Shown: positions 1 through 26,991 of the stretch, piece after piece | Position numbering within the stretch: position 1 is the first letter of the stretch | Layout: every line of letters begins with the position of its first letter | Assembly (NCBI RefSeq): GCF_901709675.1 | Contig: NC_051087.1 | Span: 8,582,884-8,646,883, forward strand | DNA length: 64,000 nt | Reading direction: 5' to 3' | DNA from: Syngnathus acus | Lineage: Eukaryota > Chordata > Actinopteri > Syngnathiformes > Syngnathidae | Translations under genes and position numbers: made by a program | Notes under the pieces: generated by a model | Told to the model about the DNA's origin: nothing | Database searches by the model: none | What the model saw: only the letters and a program-made list of their open reading frames with translations

Positions 1-98
1 TCAAGTGAAGTACAATTCATACATAACTCATTTTACCGGTTGTAATTGTTTTCTTGATACACATTATATAGTGACATGTTAGGATGCTTTAAACAATA

Positions 99-270
99 TA
101 CCGTAATTTTCGGACTATAAGTCGCACCGGAGTATAAGTCGCACCAGCCATAAAATGCCCAAAAAAGTGAAAAAAAACATATATATGTATATAAGTCGCT
201 CCTGAGTATAAGTCGCCCCCCCACCCAAACTATGAAAAAAAACGCGACTTATAGTCCGAAAACTACGGTA
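99..270. mobile_element. MITE with ~27-bp terminal inverted repeats (copy 1)
   Basis: The left end reads TACCGTAATTTTCGGACTAT and the right end is its near-perfect reverse complement, ending AGTCCGAAAACTACGGTA. The interior repeats the motif TATAAGTCGC several times and has no coding capacity. A second copy of nearly the same sequence lies at 9539-9701, and a more distant relative at 32654-32900. TA at both extreme ends fits a Tc1/mariner-type non-autonomous element, but that superfamily assignment is inferred from the ends only. Confidence 0.8.
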
Positions 271-980
271 CTCAGAATCCATTGCGTAATAATTACTCAA
301 TGATGACAAATTGCTCAATTTACCATCAAATAGAAAGTTTAAAATGACGTTCGTCAACCACAACAGCAAGCTACAAAGAATGCATGATTGTGATTTGACG
401 TAATGGATTAGATGTTGTTGCTATTGCCGTTTATGTTATTTAATGATGAAATGTGTGTTTAGACTAAACTCTACAACATGAGTTTTAAACTAGCAAATGT
501 GTGGGATGAGAAACACTTCTCTATGCAGGATGAAATATTTGAGGGACAATTGCTTCAGTGGAGTTGCACGGTCGAGTCCTTTCTCCCCGAGGTGTCTTCC
601 TTTGAGATCCAGCCAAGCCTGGCGCCTGCAACACTCAACTTGTCTGGCTTATTAAATAGTTGGAGTTGGAGAAAGAAAAAAAAGGCCTGTTGCTTCTCAG
701 GCGAGGCCATTGTGAAGCTAGAAAGGATCATGACAGGCCTTTAATTGCCGTGATACTGCATGCGTGTTTGACCCAATCAGGCCGACTCGTCGCTCTCTGT
801 GGATGTGTTTAATTTGATTTTCTCCTATGCAAGGCTGACTCTTTTGTTCTGCAAAGTCTTTATTTTGACAGCTATTTTATTATTTTTTTAATCCAAATTA
901 GCTCTCTGCAGAAAGGCACTCAGATCTTCAGGTTTTAAATGCAGGACATGATATTCATTCAGTCGTTTTTATAGTGAGCT
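271..980. other. Non-coding DNA upstream of msx
   Basis: No coding exon is supported here. Short open frames have no recognisable protein and no codon signal. The 560-770 part is less AT-rich than its surroundings and is described separately as a candidate regulatory element. Confidence 0.5.
560..770 (+). promoter_or_regulatory. Candidate msx upstream enhancer
   Basis: This patch, roughly 0.7-0.85 kb upstream of the msx start codon, contains GGCGCC at 621-626 (a known SMAD1/5-type GC site), a SOX-like CCATTGTG near 706, and TAAT-type homeodomain cores near 651 and 742. Msx genes are established direct BMP targets, so a SMAD site beside homeodomain sites is plausible. Only motif matches are seen; such short motifs occur by chance and no conservation could be tested. 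Confidence 0.25.
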
Positions 981-1230
981 GTACAGCTCTAACGCAGGTC
1001 GCATTCTTTGTTGAAGGACTGCGAAACAGACCCGAGTTAAGAGTGCTGCCGATGGACTGTCCGGCTAATGGATGTAAATGGTCGAGAGAGTCCTCCCCAC
1101 TGGTTAATTACACTAAAATTGGTCTAAGCTACTTTGTGAGGGCCATGAATGGCCTCTCGCAGCATGGGGTCTGTATGATTAAGTACTCTTTCCTTTCAGA
1201 GGCCTCTTGATGTTTCCTTAGAAGGCTGTG

Positions 1231-1320
1231 AGCCAATCCAAACCGCGCTCTGACCCCAAATTAGCCAGCCGATTGGTGGGAGCGAGGAATGGTAACACAC
1301 CTCTTCCTCTTATAGACCTT
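1231..1320 (+). promoter_or_regulatory. Likely msx core promoter
   Basis: A CCAAT box lies at 1233-1237 and an inverted one (ATTGG) at about 1272-1276. A TATA-like TTATAG follows near 1309-1315, about 110 bp before the chosen msx start codon. Spacing and order fit a CCAAT/TATA promoter. The transcription start is inferred to lie near 1340. Confidence 0.45.
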
Positions 1321-1424
1321 CCTGTCCGTGCGTAAAAGTTAAAGTGTGCGTCGCTGACTCGAGAGACGGTCCGTGTACGCATCGTCGACTCCATCGCTCC
1401 TTTTTGCGGGCCACCGGGAGGTGC

Positions 1425-2715
<1,291 letters not shown>

Positions 2716-2768
2716 CATTGCTGTGTGTGCTGTAATGGGAAACAGGTTGCAAAAACACTTAAAGGCAC

Positions 2769-3240
2769 AATAAATATTTTCAACTGGGAAAAAATATTTT
2801 TAGACACGTTCTTCTTACCTCCAAAAACTGAAAACTATATTGTTATAGACGTTGTACAAATGTGTGTATTTGTGGGGAGAAAAAGTGCGGTTTGCATGAG
2901 TTTATTGACTGTATTTGAGACTGAGTAGTTAAAAGTACTTAAAGGAAGTGCCTTCAGAGCCAGCATCAACTTTTGTCTTCTTCAGCTGTTTATTTTCCTT
3001 ACCATGAAGTTGTCAGCAGAGAGACAATTTATTACTGTATTAAATGTGTGTATCAAATAGTGTTTACTCTGCCAACGTTGCCTTTAAGAGGATTACAATA
3101 GAATTTTATGGGATTTTGTGGTATAGCCTATGTAAATAAAAAGTCCAGCTGTAGAGGAAAAGCAGGACCTTTGTATTTATTGATTCTTTTGTACTGTGTA
3201 CACTTTTCTATATGAAAATCTATAGTGACATGTAAATAAA
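2769..3240 (+). terminator. msx 3' UTR with polyadenylation signals
   Basis: AATAAA occurs at 2769-2774, only 54 bp after the stop, and again in TGTAAATAAA contexts near 3135 and at 3235-3240. The last is followed by GT-rich sequence, which suits a downstream element. At least two alternative 3' ends are therefore possible. Confidence 0.5.
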
Positions 3241-3261
3241 GTTACAACATATCTGAATATG

Positions 3262-4600
3262 GTTTGGATCTTGTTGTGTAACAGGACTGACCTTTGCCTC
3301 ACCCCAAAAATATAATTTTAAAGCAAAAGACAAATATATGAAGGTAATTTAATGTGTTGTAATAGTACGTGGTTAAAGTTTGCGCTAATTACCTTAATCC
3401 AAAATAAGATGAACATCTCAAACTATTCATGTAAATTGGAAACTTGGAACATGGTGATTGACTGATTTAAAATATTAACTGAGCAAACAGTGAATTGTAC
3501 AATTTGTAAAATATTCAAGTCATTTGAAGTAATTTCCACAAGTTTGAAATTCATGTACTCCACAAAGACAGTATCACACAATTTGGGAATAGTTGATTCA
3601 TATAGAACATGCGTACATTGGTGTTTAATACGAAACAGATGATTTCAACTGCATGTTCACACTGCGATTGGCTGGTGACTACGGAGTATGTACCTCACCT
3701 ACTGCCCGAAGACAGCTGAGATCCAGCACATCCGAGGTGCAGGGTGAGTGACACAGATAATGGGCGCAGGGATGTCATTGTACACAAAGAATTGCAAAGA
3801 AAATTAGTATTGCTGTGCCGTCTTTTTTTTTTTTAATTGTAACTATCATTTATGCAGCAAAAAAAGTCACGCTATGTTCATGGCAGGGGCATTTTAAACT
3901 CATGCCTGAGTTTACAGGTTACATGGATAAATGAGTACAAGTATGGCACATGGAGCCCACTCTGTTTTTTAATTCAACCCACAGAAAGTTTATTCTATTA
4001 TCTACTATTATATTTATTATCAAGACGTTTCCTCAAAACTACTTGATAAAAGTGTAATAAATTACTTTCTATTTTGAAATTCATTCATCTAGTTTAATAA
4101 ATAAAATATATAAATAATAAAAAAAAAATAACATAAATGAGCAGGGCAACATTTCTTTGGTTGATTAGGTTACATAGTAATGAATTTAAAAAAATCATAA
4201 ACTAAAAAACAGCATATTTCTTTTAATCTTATAGTAAAATATTTTATCCGGTAAATGAATGAAGCCATTCCCCCTATAGTTGGTATATTAAAACGTATGA
4301 ATTCATTTTGATCTATTTTAATTGAAATTGGATGATTTCATTTTTACATTTTTATACTTTGGCCCGCATTGAGCATTTTTGTATTTTTATCAATAATGAC
4401 CACAGACATTTTGCACTTAGATTCAAACTCATATTTTATACAGGGGTTTATTAACTGTGATTAAAATGTTCATTTTAAAACCGGTATTACTATTTTATTG
4501 CTAAAATGAGCATTCAGGATTTTTTTTTCACTTATTCTACGAAAAACCTACTATTAAAAAAAAAAACACGTATGGCCGTCCTTGAATGCTCTCCACTGGA
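3262..4600. other. AT-rich intergenic DNA between msx and atp5pd
   Basis: Long A and T runs, no supported exon. The only recognisable content is the SINE fragment at 3655-3770. Confidence 0.5.
3655..3770 (+). repeat. Diverged tRNA-type SINE fragment
   Basis: The stretch CACTGCGATTGGCTGGTGAC followed by GCCCGAAGACAGCTGAGATC matches the central part of the SINE seen more fully at 19948-20295 and 44160-44345. It is an old, truncated copy. Confidence 0.5.
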
Positions 4601-4751
4601 ATTAGCGCACAAGCGCGTGAAACGCGACATTGTAATTGTTCCTTTTGACCAGCAGAGAGCGACGATTTGCTCACTGCCGACCTGTTTTGCTCAAAGAAGA
4701 ATCACTTCCGCTCATCATTCCTCCTGTCACGGACTCCTTTGGTGAAGCGAG
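4600..4751 (+). promoter_or_regulatory. atp5pd: atp5pd promoter and non-coding first exon
   Basis: The stretch is less AT-rich than the flanking DNA and ends in a good splice donor (GCGAG|GTAAGG, exon end 4751). The next acceptor in frame with the gene is at 5625-5626, just 9 bp before the atp5pd start codon. A non-coding first exon is common for this gene. The exact transcription start is not visible; the exon probably begins between about 4640 and 4700. Confidence 0.5.
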
Positions 4752-5635
4752 GTAAGGACGCCCGCATTCATCGCAGATTTCCTTGACTGGGGCTAAATCG
4801 GCTTTTACCAATGTGCCTGTGTGCAAATGCACTCGTTACCCGACCGTTCTTTGCAAACGTGAACTTGTTGCCCTTCGATGTTTCGCAAAAACCTTGTCGT
4901 TAGAAAAGGTCTTCTCTGACCTTGGCTAACCAGCTAACAATGCTAGCGTCGTTTTGCAGCCAATTTCAATTTCATGCCAAGGACGAAGGGAGGATTGTAG
5001 CATGAATAGTTAGTTTACACAGTTAGTCTATGTTAGTGTAGTAGGATTTTTAGCAACATACATGGGTTACTTTTAAGTAGTATGCTGCTGGAAACGATGC
5101 TATTTCATTTCATTCATCTGGCTGCATCATGTATCTTTGCGTATTTGCAAGTGACATTTGATTAAATGTATGTAAATGTTCCTCCACTAAATGGCAGAAG
5201 GTATAAAAATAACACGTTTTGTGTGTTTTTGTTTGATGGGGTGCTATGTAAAAATAATAACATAGTTATGTTGAGAAACAATGTAAGCAAGCGAAGTTTC
5301 ATGTCAGCAGTCTCAGTTTAGTCAAAATCTCACTTGGTTTATTGGCACGTTTTGATGAAAGACTGAGATGCTCTCGTTGTAAATCTGTTCTGCAATTTAT
5401 CATGATTGTAGAAGAAATTTGAATGCTGCATTTCTATGTTGAACTGCAAACTGAAGTTGTGTTCAAAATGTTCTTCAATATTTAGTTATGAGTTGATTAT
5501 TGATGAAGTCAATTGTGAACATAACTACTTGACTGTTGTTATTTAGCAACATCCATCACGTTTTAATCGACTTCCTTCATTTTAGATGCCCAAGACTTTC
5601 ATTATGTTCAATTATGTGTCTTTCAGATTACCAAG

Positions 5636-5874
5636 ATGGCAGCCCGGCGTTTAGCCCTGAAGGCCGTCGACTGGGTGGCATTTGCTGAGCGTGTTCCACC
5701 CAACCAGAAGAGCATGTTCAATGCCCTGAAGACCCGCAGTGATGCAATTTCTGCTAAGTCAGTTGAATATCATCACCATTGCTTTTGATTGTCAAGTTTG
5801 GTTCGTTGCTCTTTAACTTTTGCCGTCTCTTGACAAAACGGATCAATCATCAAGGAGCCCAAAAGGATTGCTAC

Positions 5875-5909
<35 letters not shown>

Positions 5910-6967
5910 TTTCAAGCACTTATGGTCGATATAAATTGTGGTCAAAAAACAGACGCAGCTGCTACTGGTGATAATTCCGTGTCAGTGAAATGCTTGGACA
6001 AAATTGTGCTTTGTTTGCTAAATTTCTACTCCTAACATCCTCTTTAAAGGTGAAAAGACAAAATTACTACAAACAGTTTGTCTTGACAAGCTGAAATATG
6101 GTTTACAGTAGTAAGTAAGGCGTACTAACAATTGATGATATTCTCAATAACTTGAAAGTCATTTTAGCGCTTTGGCAGCATTTGTAAAAAGTTCCACTTT
6201 TGTTTGCATGTGCCGTTCTACCTAAACAACACATGCTCAGGACTGTTTTTCTTTTTTTTTTTTTTTTCCCCCTTTCCCCTAACTAGACTAACTTCCCTGC
6301 CAGAGTCTCCTGTTGCCATAGACTGGAGCTATTACAAGAGCGCTGTGGCCAAAGCTGGAATGGTTGATGAGTTTGAGAAGAAGGTAAATAGAATTCCAAG
6401 CCAACATTAAGAGTATGACTTTGGAATTTGTTTGAATCATTGAAATCTTCTAGTCATTTGCTTTGCTGGTTGCATCATTGTCTTGGCTTGTACTTATAGT
6501 TCAAAGCTCTGAAGATCCCCGAGCCTGTTGACACGCAGACAACTGCCATCAACGCCCAGGAGGTCGAGGCTGTAAGTGTTAACATCAAATAATGAATACC
6601 ATCACCACACATTGTATAAAAGAGATTTCTCTCACTGGAATCGAACCATTTTTTTATGAGAGTTTCTAACAATGGACTTCTCCAGGACAAAGATGCCACA
6701 GCTTACGTGGAAGCATCAAAAGCTCGCGTCGCAGAGTATGAAGCACAGGTGAGAATGAATAGTTGCTTAAACACCTTAGCCAGTAGCCTGAAGAAATCAT
6801 ACATATAGCTTTCTCACTTTCCTTTATGTTCGCAGTTGCATAAGTTCAGGAATATGATCCCCTTCGACCAGATGACCATTGAAGATCTCAACGACACCTT
6901 CCCCGAGACCAAGTTGGACATGGTCAAATATCCATATTGGCCCCACAAGCCCATTTCTGAATTGTAA
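5636..6967 (+). CDS. atp5pd: ATP synthase peripheral stalk subunit d, mitochondrial
   Basis: Five coding exons (5636-5757, 6287-6383, 6500-6571, 6686-6748, 6836-6967) give 161 residues, the same length as mammalian subunit d. The protein begins MAARRLALKAVDWVAFAE and ends WPHKPISEL; the segments AIDWSYYK, AKAGMVDEFEKK and IPFDQMTIEDLN are hallmarks of the family. Exon 3 opens after CTAACTAG at 6286, not at the later CAG, because only this choice gives the expected K-LTSLPES continuity. Subunit d (old name ATP5H) lies in the peripheral stalk of F1Fo-ATP synthase in the inner mitochondrial membrane and helps hold F1 against rotation. No frame break or missing segment is seen. The polypyrimidine tract before exon 3 is very long (about 6249-6267). 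Confidence 0.96.
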
Positions 6968-6997
6968 TTATAATCATTGACTTGGCACTCACCCCAC

Positions 6998-7003
6998 AAT
7001 AAA
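6998..7003 (+). terminator. atp5pd polyadenylation signal
   Basis: AATAAA 31 bp after the stop codon, giving a very short 3' UTR, as expected for this abundant housekeeping mRNA. Confidence 0.75.
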
Positions 7004-7229
7004 AACTACATATTTTAAATGCATTGGGTATGTGTCTTTTCATTTGTATTTGTACACTTTTAAATAGTGTTGTAGAACCTCCCATTGTGAACAGGAAGCT
7101 GCCATGTATGTATGTATGTAGGCTGGAGAAGGACATTTATTCCTCTTCATACTTTACAGTTTTTGCATCCAAACAAACATTCTATGTAATATATGGCATT
7201 GAATTGTACTTTCCTGAAGTATGCTGTTG

Positions 7230-7266
7230 CAGTGAGGACAAGCGATTACATTAAATGGATGGATGA
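7230..7266 (+). repeat. SINE tail fragment
   Basis: GAGGACAAGCGATTACATTA followed by AATGGATGGATG matches the 3' end of the tRNA-type SINE family found elsewhere in the window. It lies just downstream of atp5pd. Confidence 0.5.
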
Positions 7267-7639
7267 AATATTTGAGATCAGGTGCAATTGTTTACACATT
7301 GAAAAGTGATATTGTTTTGATCATTTTTTGTATGGGGTGTTAATTAAGTAGAACCCTGCAGGCATCTATTTGTGGATATATTTTCTAAGTATTTTTATTT
7401 CATTTTTTGTGCTGGGATCAGTTTGTCGTGGAAAATTGGGTCACCCGTTTTCAAAAAATAACTTGGCAAAAGGTTTAGAAGAATAAAGCACTCCAGCATC
7501 GTAGGAAGCTTGTCCGCGTCGCTGTTGGGCATTGTAGCAATCAATCCCCTAGTCACCCAATAACGTAGCGACAGAATGTTTATCTCAATGCTCACTGGAC
7601 AACGAAGACATATTTACATCGGTATAGGGCTTTATTCAG

Positions 7640-7796
7640 CCTCTTGCCCATTGACGCTCTGTGGTTGGTCCATTGTTGCAACTTCCCGGTTGCTGATTGG
7701 TTTAGCGTCTTGCGGAAGAATAAAGGAGGAGTTAGTCAAATATGAGTTCGGTTATTTGACAGTCATTGAAGAAAAATCGGGAGTCCACCAGTTCAG
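7640..7796 (+). promoter_or_regulatory. pnpla6: Probable pnpla6 promoter and non-coding exon 1
   Basis: Inverted CCAAT boxes (for example ATTGG at 7696-7700) cluster here with a CCAAT at about 7555. A strong splice donor follows (GTTCAG|GTAAAT, exon end 7796). The stretch contains a five-codon upstream ORF starting at 7742. It is the only promoter-like region between atp5pd and the coding exons of pnpla6, so assignment to pnpla6 rests on position. Transcript data are not available here. Confidence 0.45.
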
Positions 7797-9538
7797 GTAA
7801 ATTCCCCACTCCTGCTATCTTTTGTTGCAAGTGCTTACACATGTGTATGTGAATATGATATTATTATGCATCTGAGTCGTACCTTTTGTCAACCGAGAGT
7901 TTACCAATAGTGTTGGCGACAAGCGAGGAGTGCAAAGTACATCTCACCATCCCAGAGTGCGAAACGGTGGTGTTTATCTGAATACTGTCTGTCAGAGGGA
8001 GGGGAAGAGAACAATGCAAAATAAGCACTAGATCACATGGATCTATTTATTGTGATCTCTCAAGCGGACTGCTGTGGACCGTTATCAGTAGCATCGACCG
8101 CTAGCTTATGTTGTCGCGATCACTGTTAGCCAGCCAGCAGGAATGACGTTACCAATGGGACGGGCAGCCTGCACGTTGCCCTCTGCCCTGAATGCAGAGA
8201 AGGTGCATCTTGCCAGGCTTTCCATTTTCTAATGCACCGATATCACAAGAGAATCGCTCAAATGTAAACTCATGCCTCTACTTCTGTATTGTACTCATGC
8301 AAACATTATGCAATAGTCACCTAGCTGATTAGGGAGTGGTATCAACGAGCTAACGTTGCTAATTTAAAGGGGCTAAAAATAGCATCAATGCTGGTTTTCG
8401 TGCAGGTGTGTTCCATGGGTTATATTTGATATCTTGGCCCCTACCCCTTGTGATTAAAACGAGACCAGATCATTGATTTCCAAGAGTTAAGTAAGGCAAC
8501 ACCTCAGGGGGTGCAAATTATGCAAAAACTATTTTGGCTACTAGGGTGAAACATGAGCTGGCACCTTCTAGATTCACCTTTTAAGTGCTCTACGCACGCA
8601 CTTGTTTACCTTTTGCTGTCATTTGACCTTACCACAAGGTCACTTGGCTTCGATGTCTTGGCGTCTACTCCAGTTGTTGTGTTCTGTACTTAGTTTTCAC
8701 TGGGGGGTGTCCCCATTCATGTAGGGGCCAACATTGTCTGATCTGCTAACTAACCCTACATTACTAATCCCACAGAGAAAGATTGGCATCACATACACAG
8801 GCATCTTGTGTGTACTGTACAGTGGTGTCAACACTGGCTTTGTTTCACAGAGCACAAAAGATGTTGGCGTCTGTGGAGAGAGGCACTGCTTGGAGAAAAG
8901 AGGCGGGCTATTGCCTCATCTCTATGGGGCAACAAGTCCATGTCTTAACTAAACACACGGGCATGTGAAGCCAGAGATAGACGTTTAACACTCAGATTGA
9001 TGCTTACCTGGGTGAATACTGTTTTTTAAATGGCTTCTATCGTGTTGTCACTTCCATCAAGCGCAAAACCGGTTAGATTTTACTACAAACTTCTCATTTC
9101 ACTAAGTACAAGTGCTCTACCGCTTTTAAAGCTTCTTGTTTGCTGGATAATGGCCGACGGATGAAGCCTCCTGTCTCGCTGTATTGCAGCAGCATCCTTT
9201 CCGGAGGGTTATTTTGTCACTGTGTCTTACTTCATGCAACATGACACCACCCCCCAGCCTTTCAGTAATTCAATTTGATCCCTACACAGCAGTTCAGGGA
9301 CATTCAACCGTCCGCTGATGTTCAGGATGGAGCAGCAAGTGCATAAGGCCTGTCATACAGCTGATGTCAGTCTGTGGTGCCAATACATGATGTAGCAGCA
9401 CTGAATGAAATTAAATTGATAATACATTTGAAGACACAAGTTTTGAGGTGAAAAAGTCAACAATCATATCAGAAATCTTGTAATTATGCATCACGTCAGA
9501 CTCACGAACCCTAGGCAGATATTGGAATTACCGTAATT
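7797..9538. other. Presumed first intron of pnpla6, no gene seen
   Basis: No exon with a recognisable product could be supported on either strand. Open frames in 8734-8968 overlap each other in different frames and match no family. Confidence 0.45.
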
Positions 9539-9701
9539 TTCGGACTATAAGTCGCACCGGAGTATAAGTCGCACCAGCCATAAAATGCCCAAAATAGTGA
9601 AAAAACCCCATATATATGTATATAAATCGCTCCTGAGTATAAGTCGCCCCCCACCCAAACTATGAAAAAAAAACGCGACTTATAGTCCGAAAATTACGGT
9701 A
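9539..9701. mobile_element. MITE (copy 2)
   Basis: Nearly identical to 99-270, with the same TACCGTAATTTTCGG and complementary CCGAAAATTACGGTA ends. It sits in the presumed first intron of pnpla6. The high similarity between the two copies suggests fairly recent spread of the family. Confidence 0.8.
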
Positions 9702-9970
9702 TCTAAGCTCTTATCTAAGCAATAAAATAGAATAGTTTGACTGACGCAAGAGATGTTTATCGCAAAACAAGCAGTTCGCCACGACTCTGGGCCAAGCTAG
9801 CAATTGCTCGGCTTGGCAAATTTGTCCATAGACGCACGCTTATTTTGTCACCTACATGTTGTTTGGGCTTAAGGGTGTTTGCATTTTGAGTTATTGCCGT
9901 ACTGAACACGCAACTCTCTATGTATATTGCAGCAATAATATTTCCCTTGATTTTGTTCCAGCGGCCTTTT

Positions 9971-24992
<15,022 letters not shown>

Positions 24993-25560
24993 CAACAAGA
25001 GGAAGATTTTGAAGTGGATCATCAAGGGCCAAAAAACAACTCAATGTGCTCCACCCCAGTTTTTTCAGGAACTCCTTTTAGTGTTTGTTTGCTCTTGAAC
25101 TCATCCTCTAAGCTGTCTGTCATTCTGTCGCTGTCAGTCACGCTGATCCAACAAGAGGGGGCTTTCTCTTGTCTGGCCTGCAAGGAAAGATGGATTTTAA
25201 AGGGGCCCTCTGACTACATTTACTTTTTTCCTCAAACCCCAAAGGGACGCCAATAACCAAGCCCACACAGGAGTGCAGTGTTTGGCCGTCAAATGGCCAG
25301 AAGAACACTACAATGCATGCCTCCAGAGTATTAAGAGAGACTCTGTGTGATGCCTGAATATTGAAATAGTAGCAGGACACTGGAAGGTGGCTGTCAGCAA
25401 ACTTTAGGAAGGATTAACGCTAATATTGACAACTTGACTTTTCGAGTTACATTAGGAGAGCTGGTAAGAATCACTCGGGAGGATGACAGATGCCGATTGG
25501 AAATCAAAGATGAGAGGGACTTCAGATTGTTTTAAAATGTGTCTTTTAAGGGAGTAGAAA

Positions 25561-26220
25561 AATAAAAAGAGCGCTAACTTAGTGTTATTTTAATTTAATT
25601 TATTTTTGAGTAATGCACAATGGCAGCTTGCTTTTGGGAGGGATGAGATGAGCCAATGAATGTGTGATGGAACTTTGGATCAATGCAGCTGCTTTCAGTG
25701 ATGGGTGACTGCTAGTTTCAAACTACAGAAGCAGCCATGCAGCCGACGTTCCATCCCAGTGCCCCTTTTGCCATAAGGTTTTCCATTTTCATCTTCACTG
25801 TACAGAAAAGCAATGCCACCTCTCCCACCTGTTCATGGTCACCCTGGAACAGATGTGATGTCACACTGTACGGCCCCACGTTGAACTTACTTGGTCACAG
25901 TCACGACTCAAAAACAAATTCCCATATGTCACAGGAACGATATGGACTTTGTTGTGGTAATATTCATACGTTTACACCAGGTTGTACATTTCTGATGCTT
26001 AGGTACAAAATCAAACAGTTGTACTGTTTATTTGCCAGTTCTGATTTTATTTTTGAGGGTGGATGTTTTTTGTTGTTGTTGAATTCCCTTAACTTGGAAT
26101 GGTAACTAAAATAATGACCGTATTCCTTTCTGATCATATGCTTGGTTTTCTTTCATTGTCCACATCAAGAACCCAAAGCAGTAAACATGAGGACAAAGAT
26201 TATACACATTGGAAAATAAA
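25561..26220 (+). terminator. pnpla6 polyadenylation signals
   Basis: AATAAA at 25561-25566 and again at 26215-26220, 570 and 1220 bp after the stop. No other coding region lies between, so 3' UTRs of about 0.6 or 1.25 kb are likely. Confidence 0.45.
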
Positions 26221-26937
26221 TATGTATGATGCCACATTGCAATTTATTTTTTACTGCATGTTTCCATTTCCCCATTTATGAATGTTGATGTCTCAAATGT
26301 AAGGTACTTGCTTGCAGAGAACTTTTCTTCATATAATGCACAAGAGTTCAGCTCTGTGGCAATCTCTGGGGGGAAGAGGCAGGTGAGTTTTCCATTCATT
26401 TATTTAATCTTTTGGTATATTGCAGAAAAGCTAAGCAAAATATATAATGTGTCCTTGTCTTTATAATGATAACTCTAAATCACCTATATTCTCATTTCCA
26501 TGATTCACGTAGAGCAGAAATCATTTATGCGAGTAATTGTTACCTCGGTATAAAGAGTGATGAAAAGTAATTTGTTCCGAGATAACATTTGAGAAGGTTT
26601 GAGAACACTGCAGGTGGAGGTTGATACAACGTGGGAATTCTTCCAGGTGCTTTGGCTTCAAGTCAACAACTCTTGACTGTTGTCCTAATGCATCTCATTT
26701 TTAAAATGAGTCTTTGGAGAAAAATGTTCAATTTGAATTACCGTTTGCAATAGTTTTGGATGTGCATACAATATTCAATTCAGAGGTATTGGCGGGTTAG
26801 TGCACCTGTGATATAGCACCTGTCACCAATGTGTGGCGGTTTCCATTTTGAGCTGATATTTTCTTTTTTCGTCCACTAAAAGACAGGAATCAGTGTGGGC
26901 GGAAACACATGGTGGGTCCTGTCCAGATGTTCTTGAG

Positions 26938-26991
26938 TATATTTGGAGACGCCTGTTCCTGTGACTCCAAGGTGTTTGAAAGCCTCTGAAC
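26938..26991 (+). promoter_or_regulatory. TATA-type promoter of the ependymin-like gene
   Basis: TATATTT at 26938-26944 lies 54 bp before the start codon, which would place the transcription start near 26968 and give a 5' UTR of about 25 bp. Strong TATA promoters are typical of highly expressed tissue-specific secreted proteins. Confidence 0.4.
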
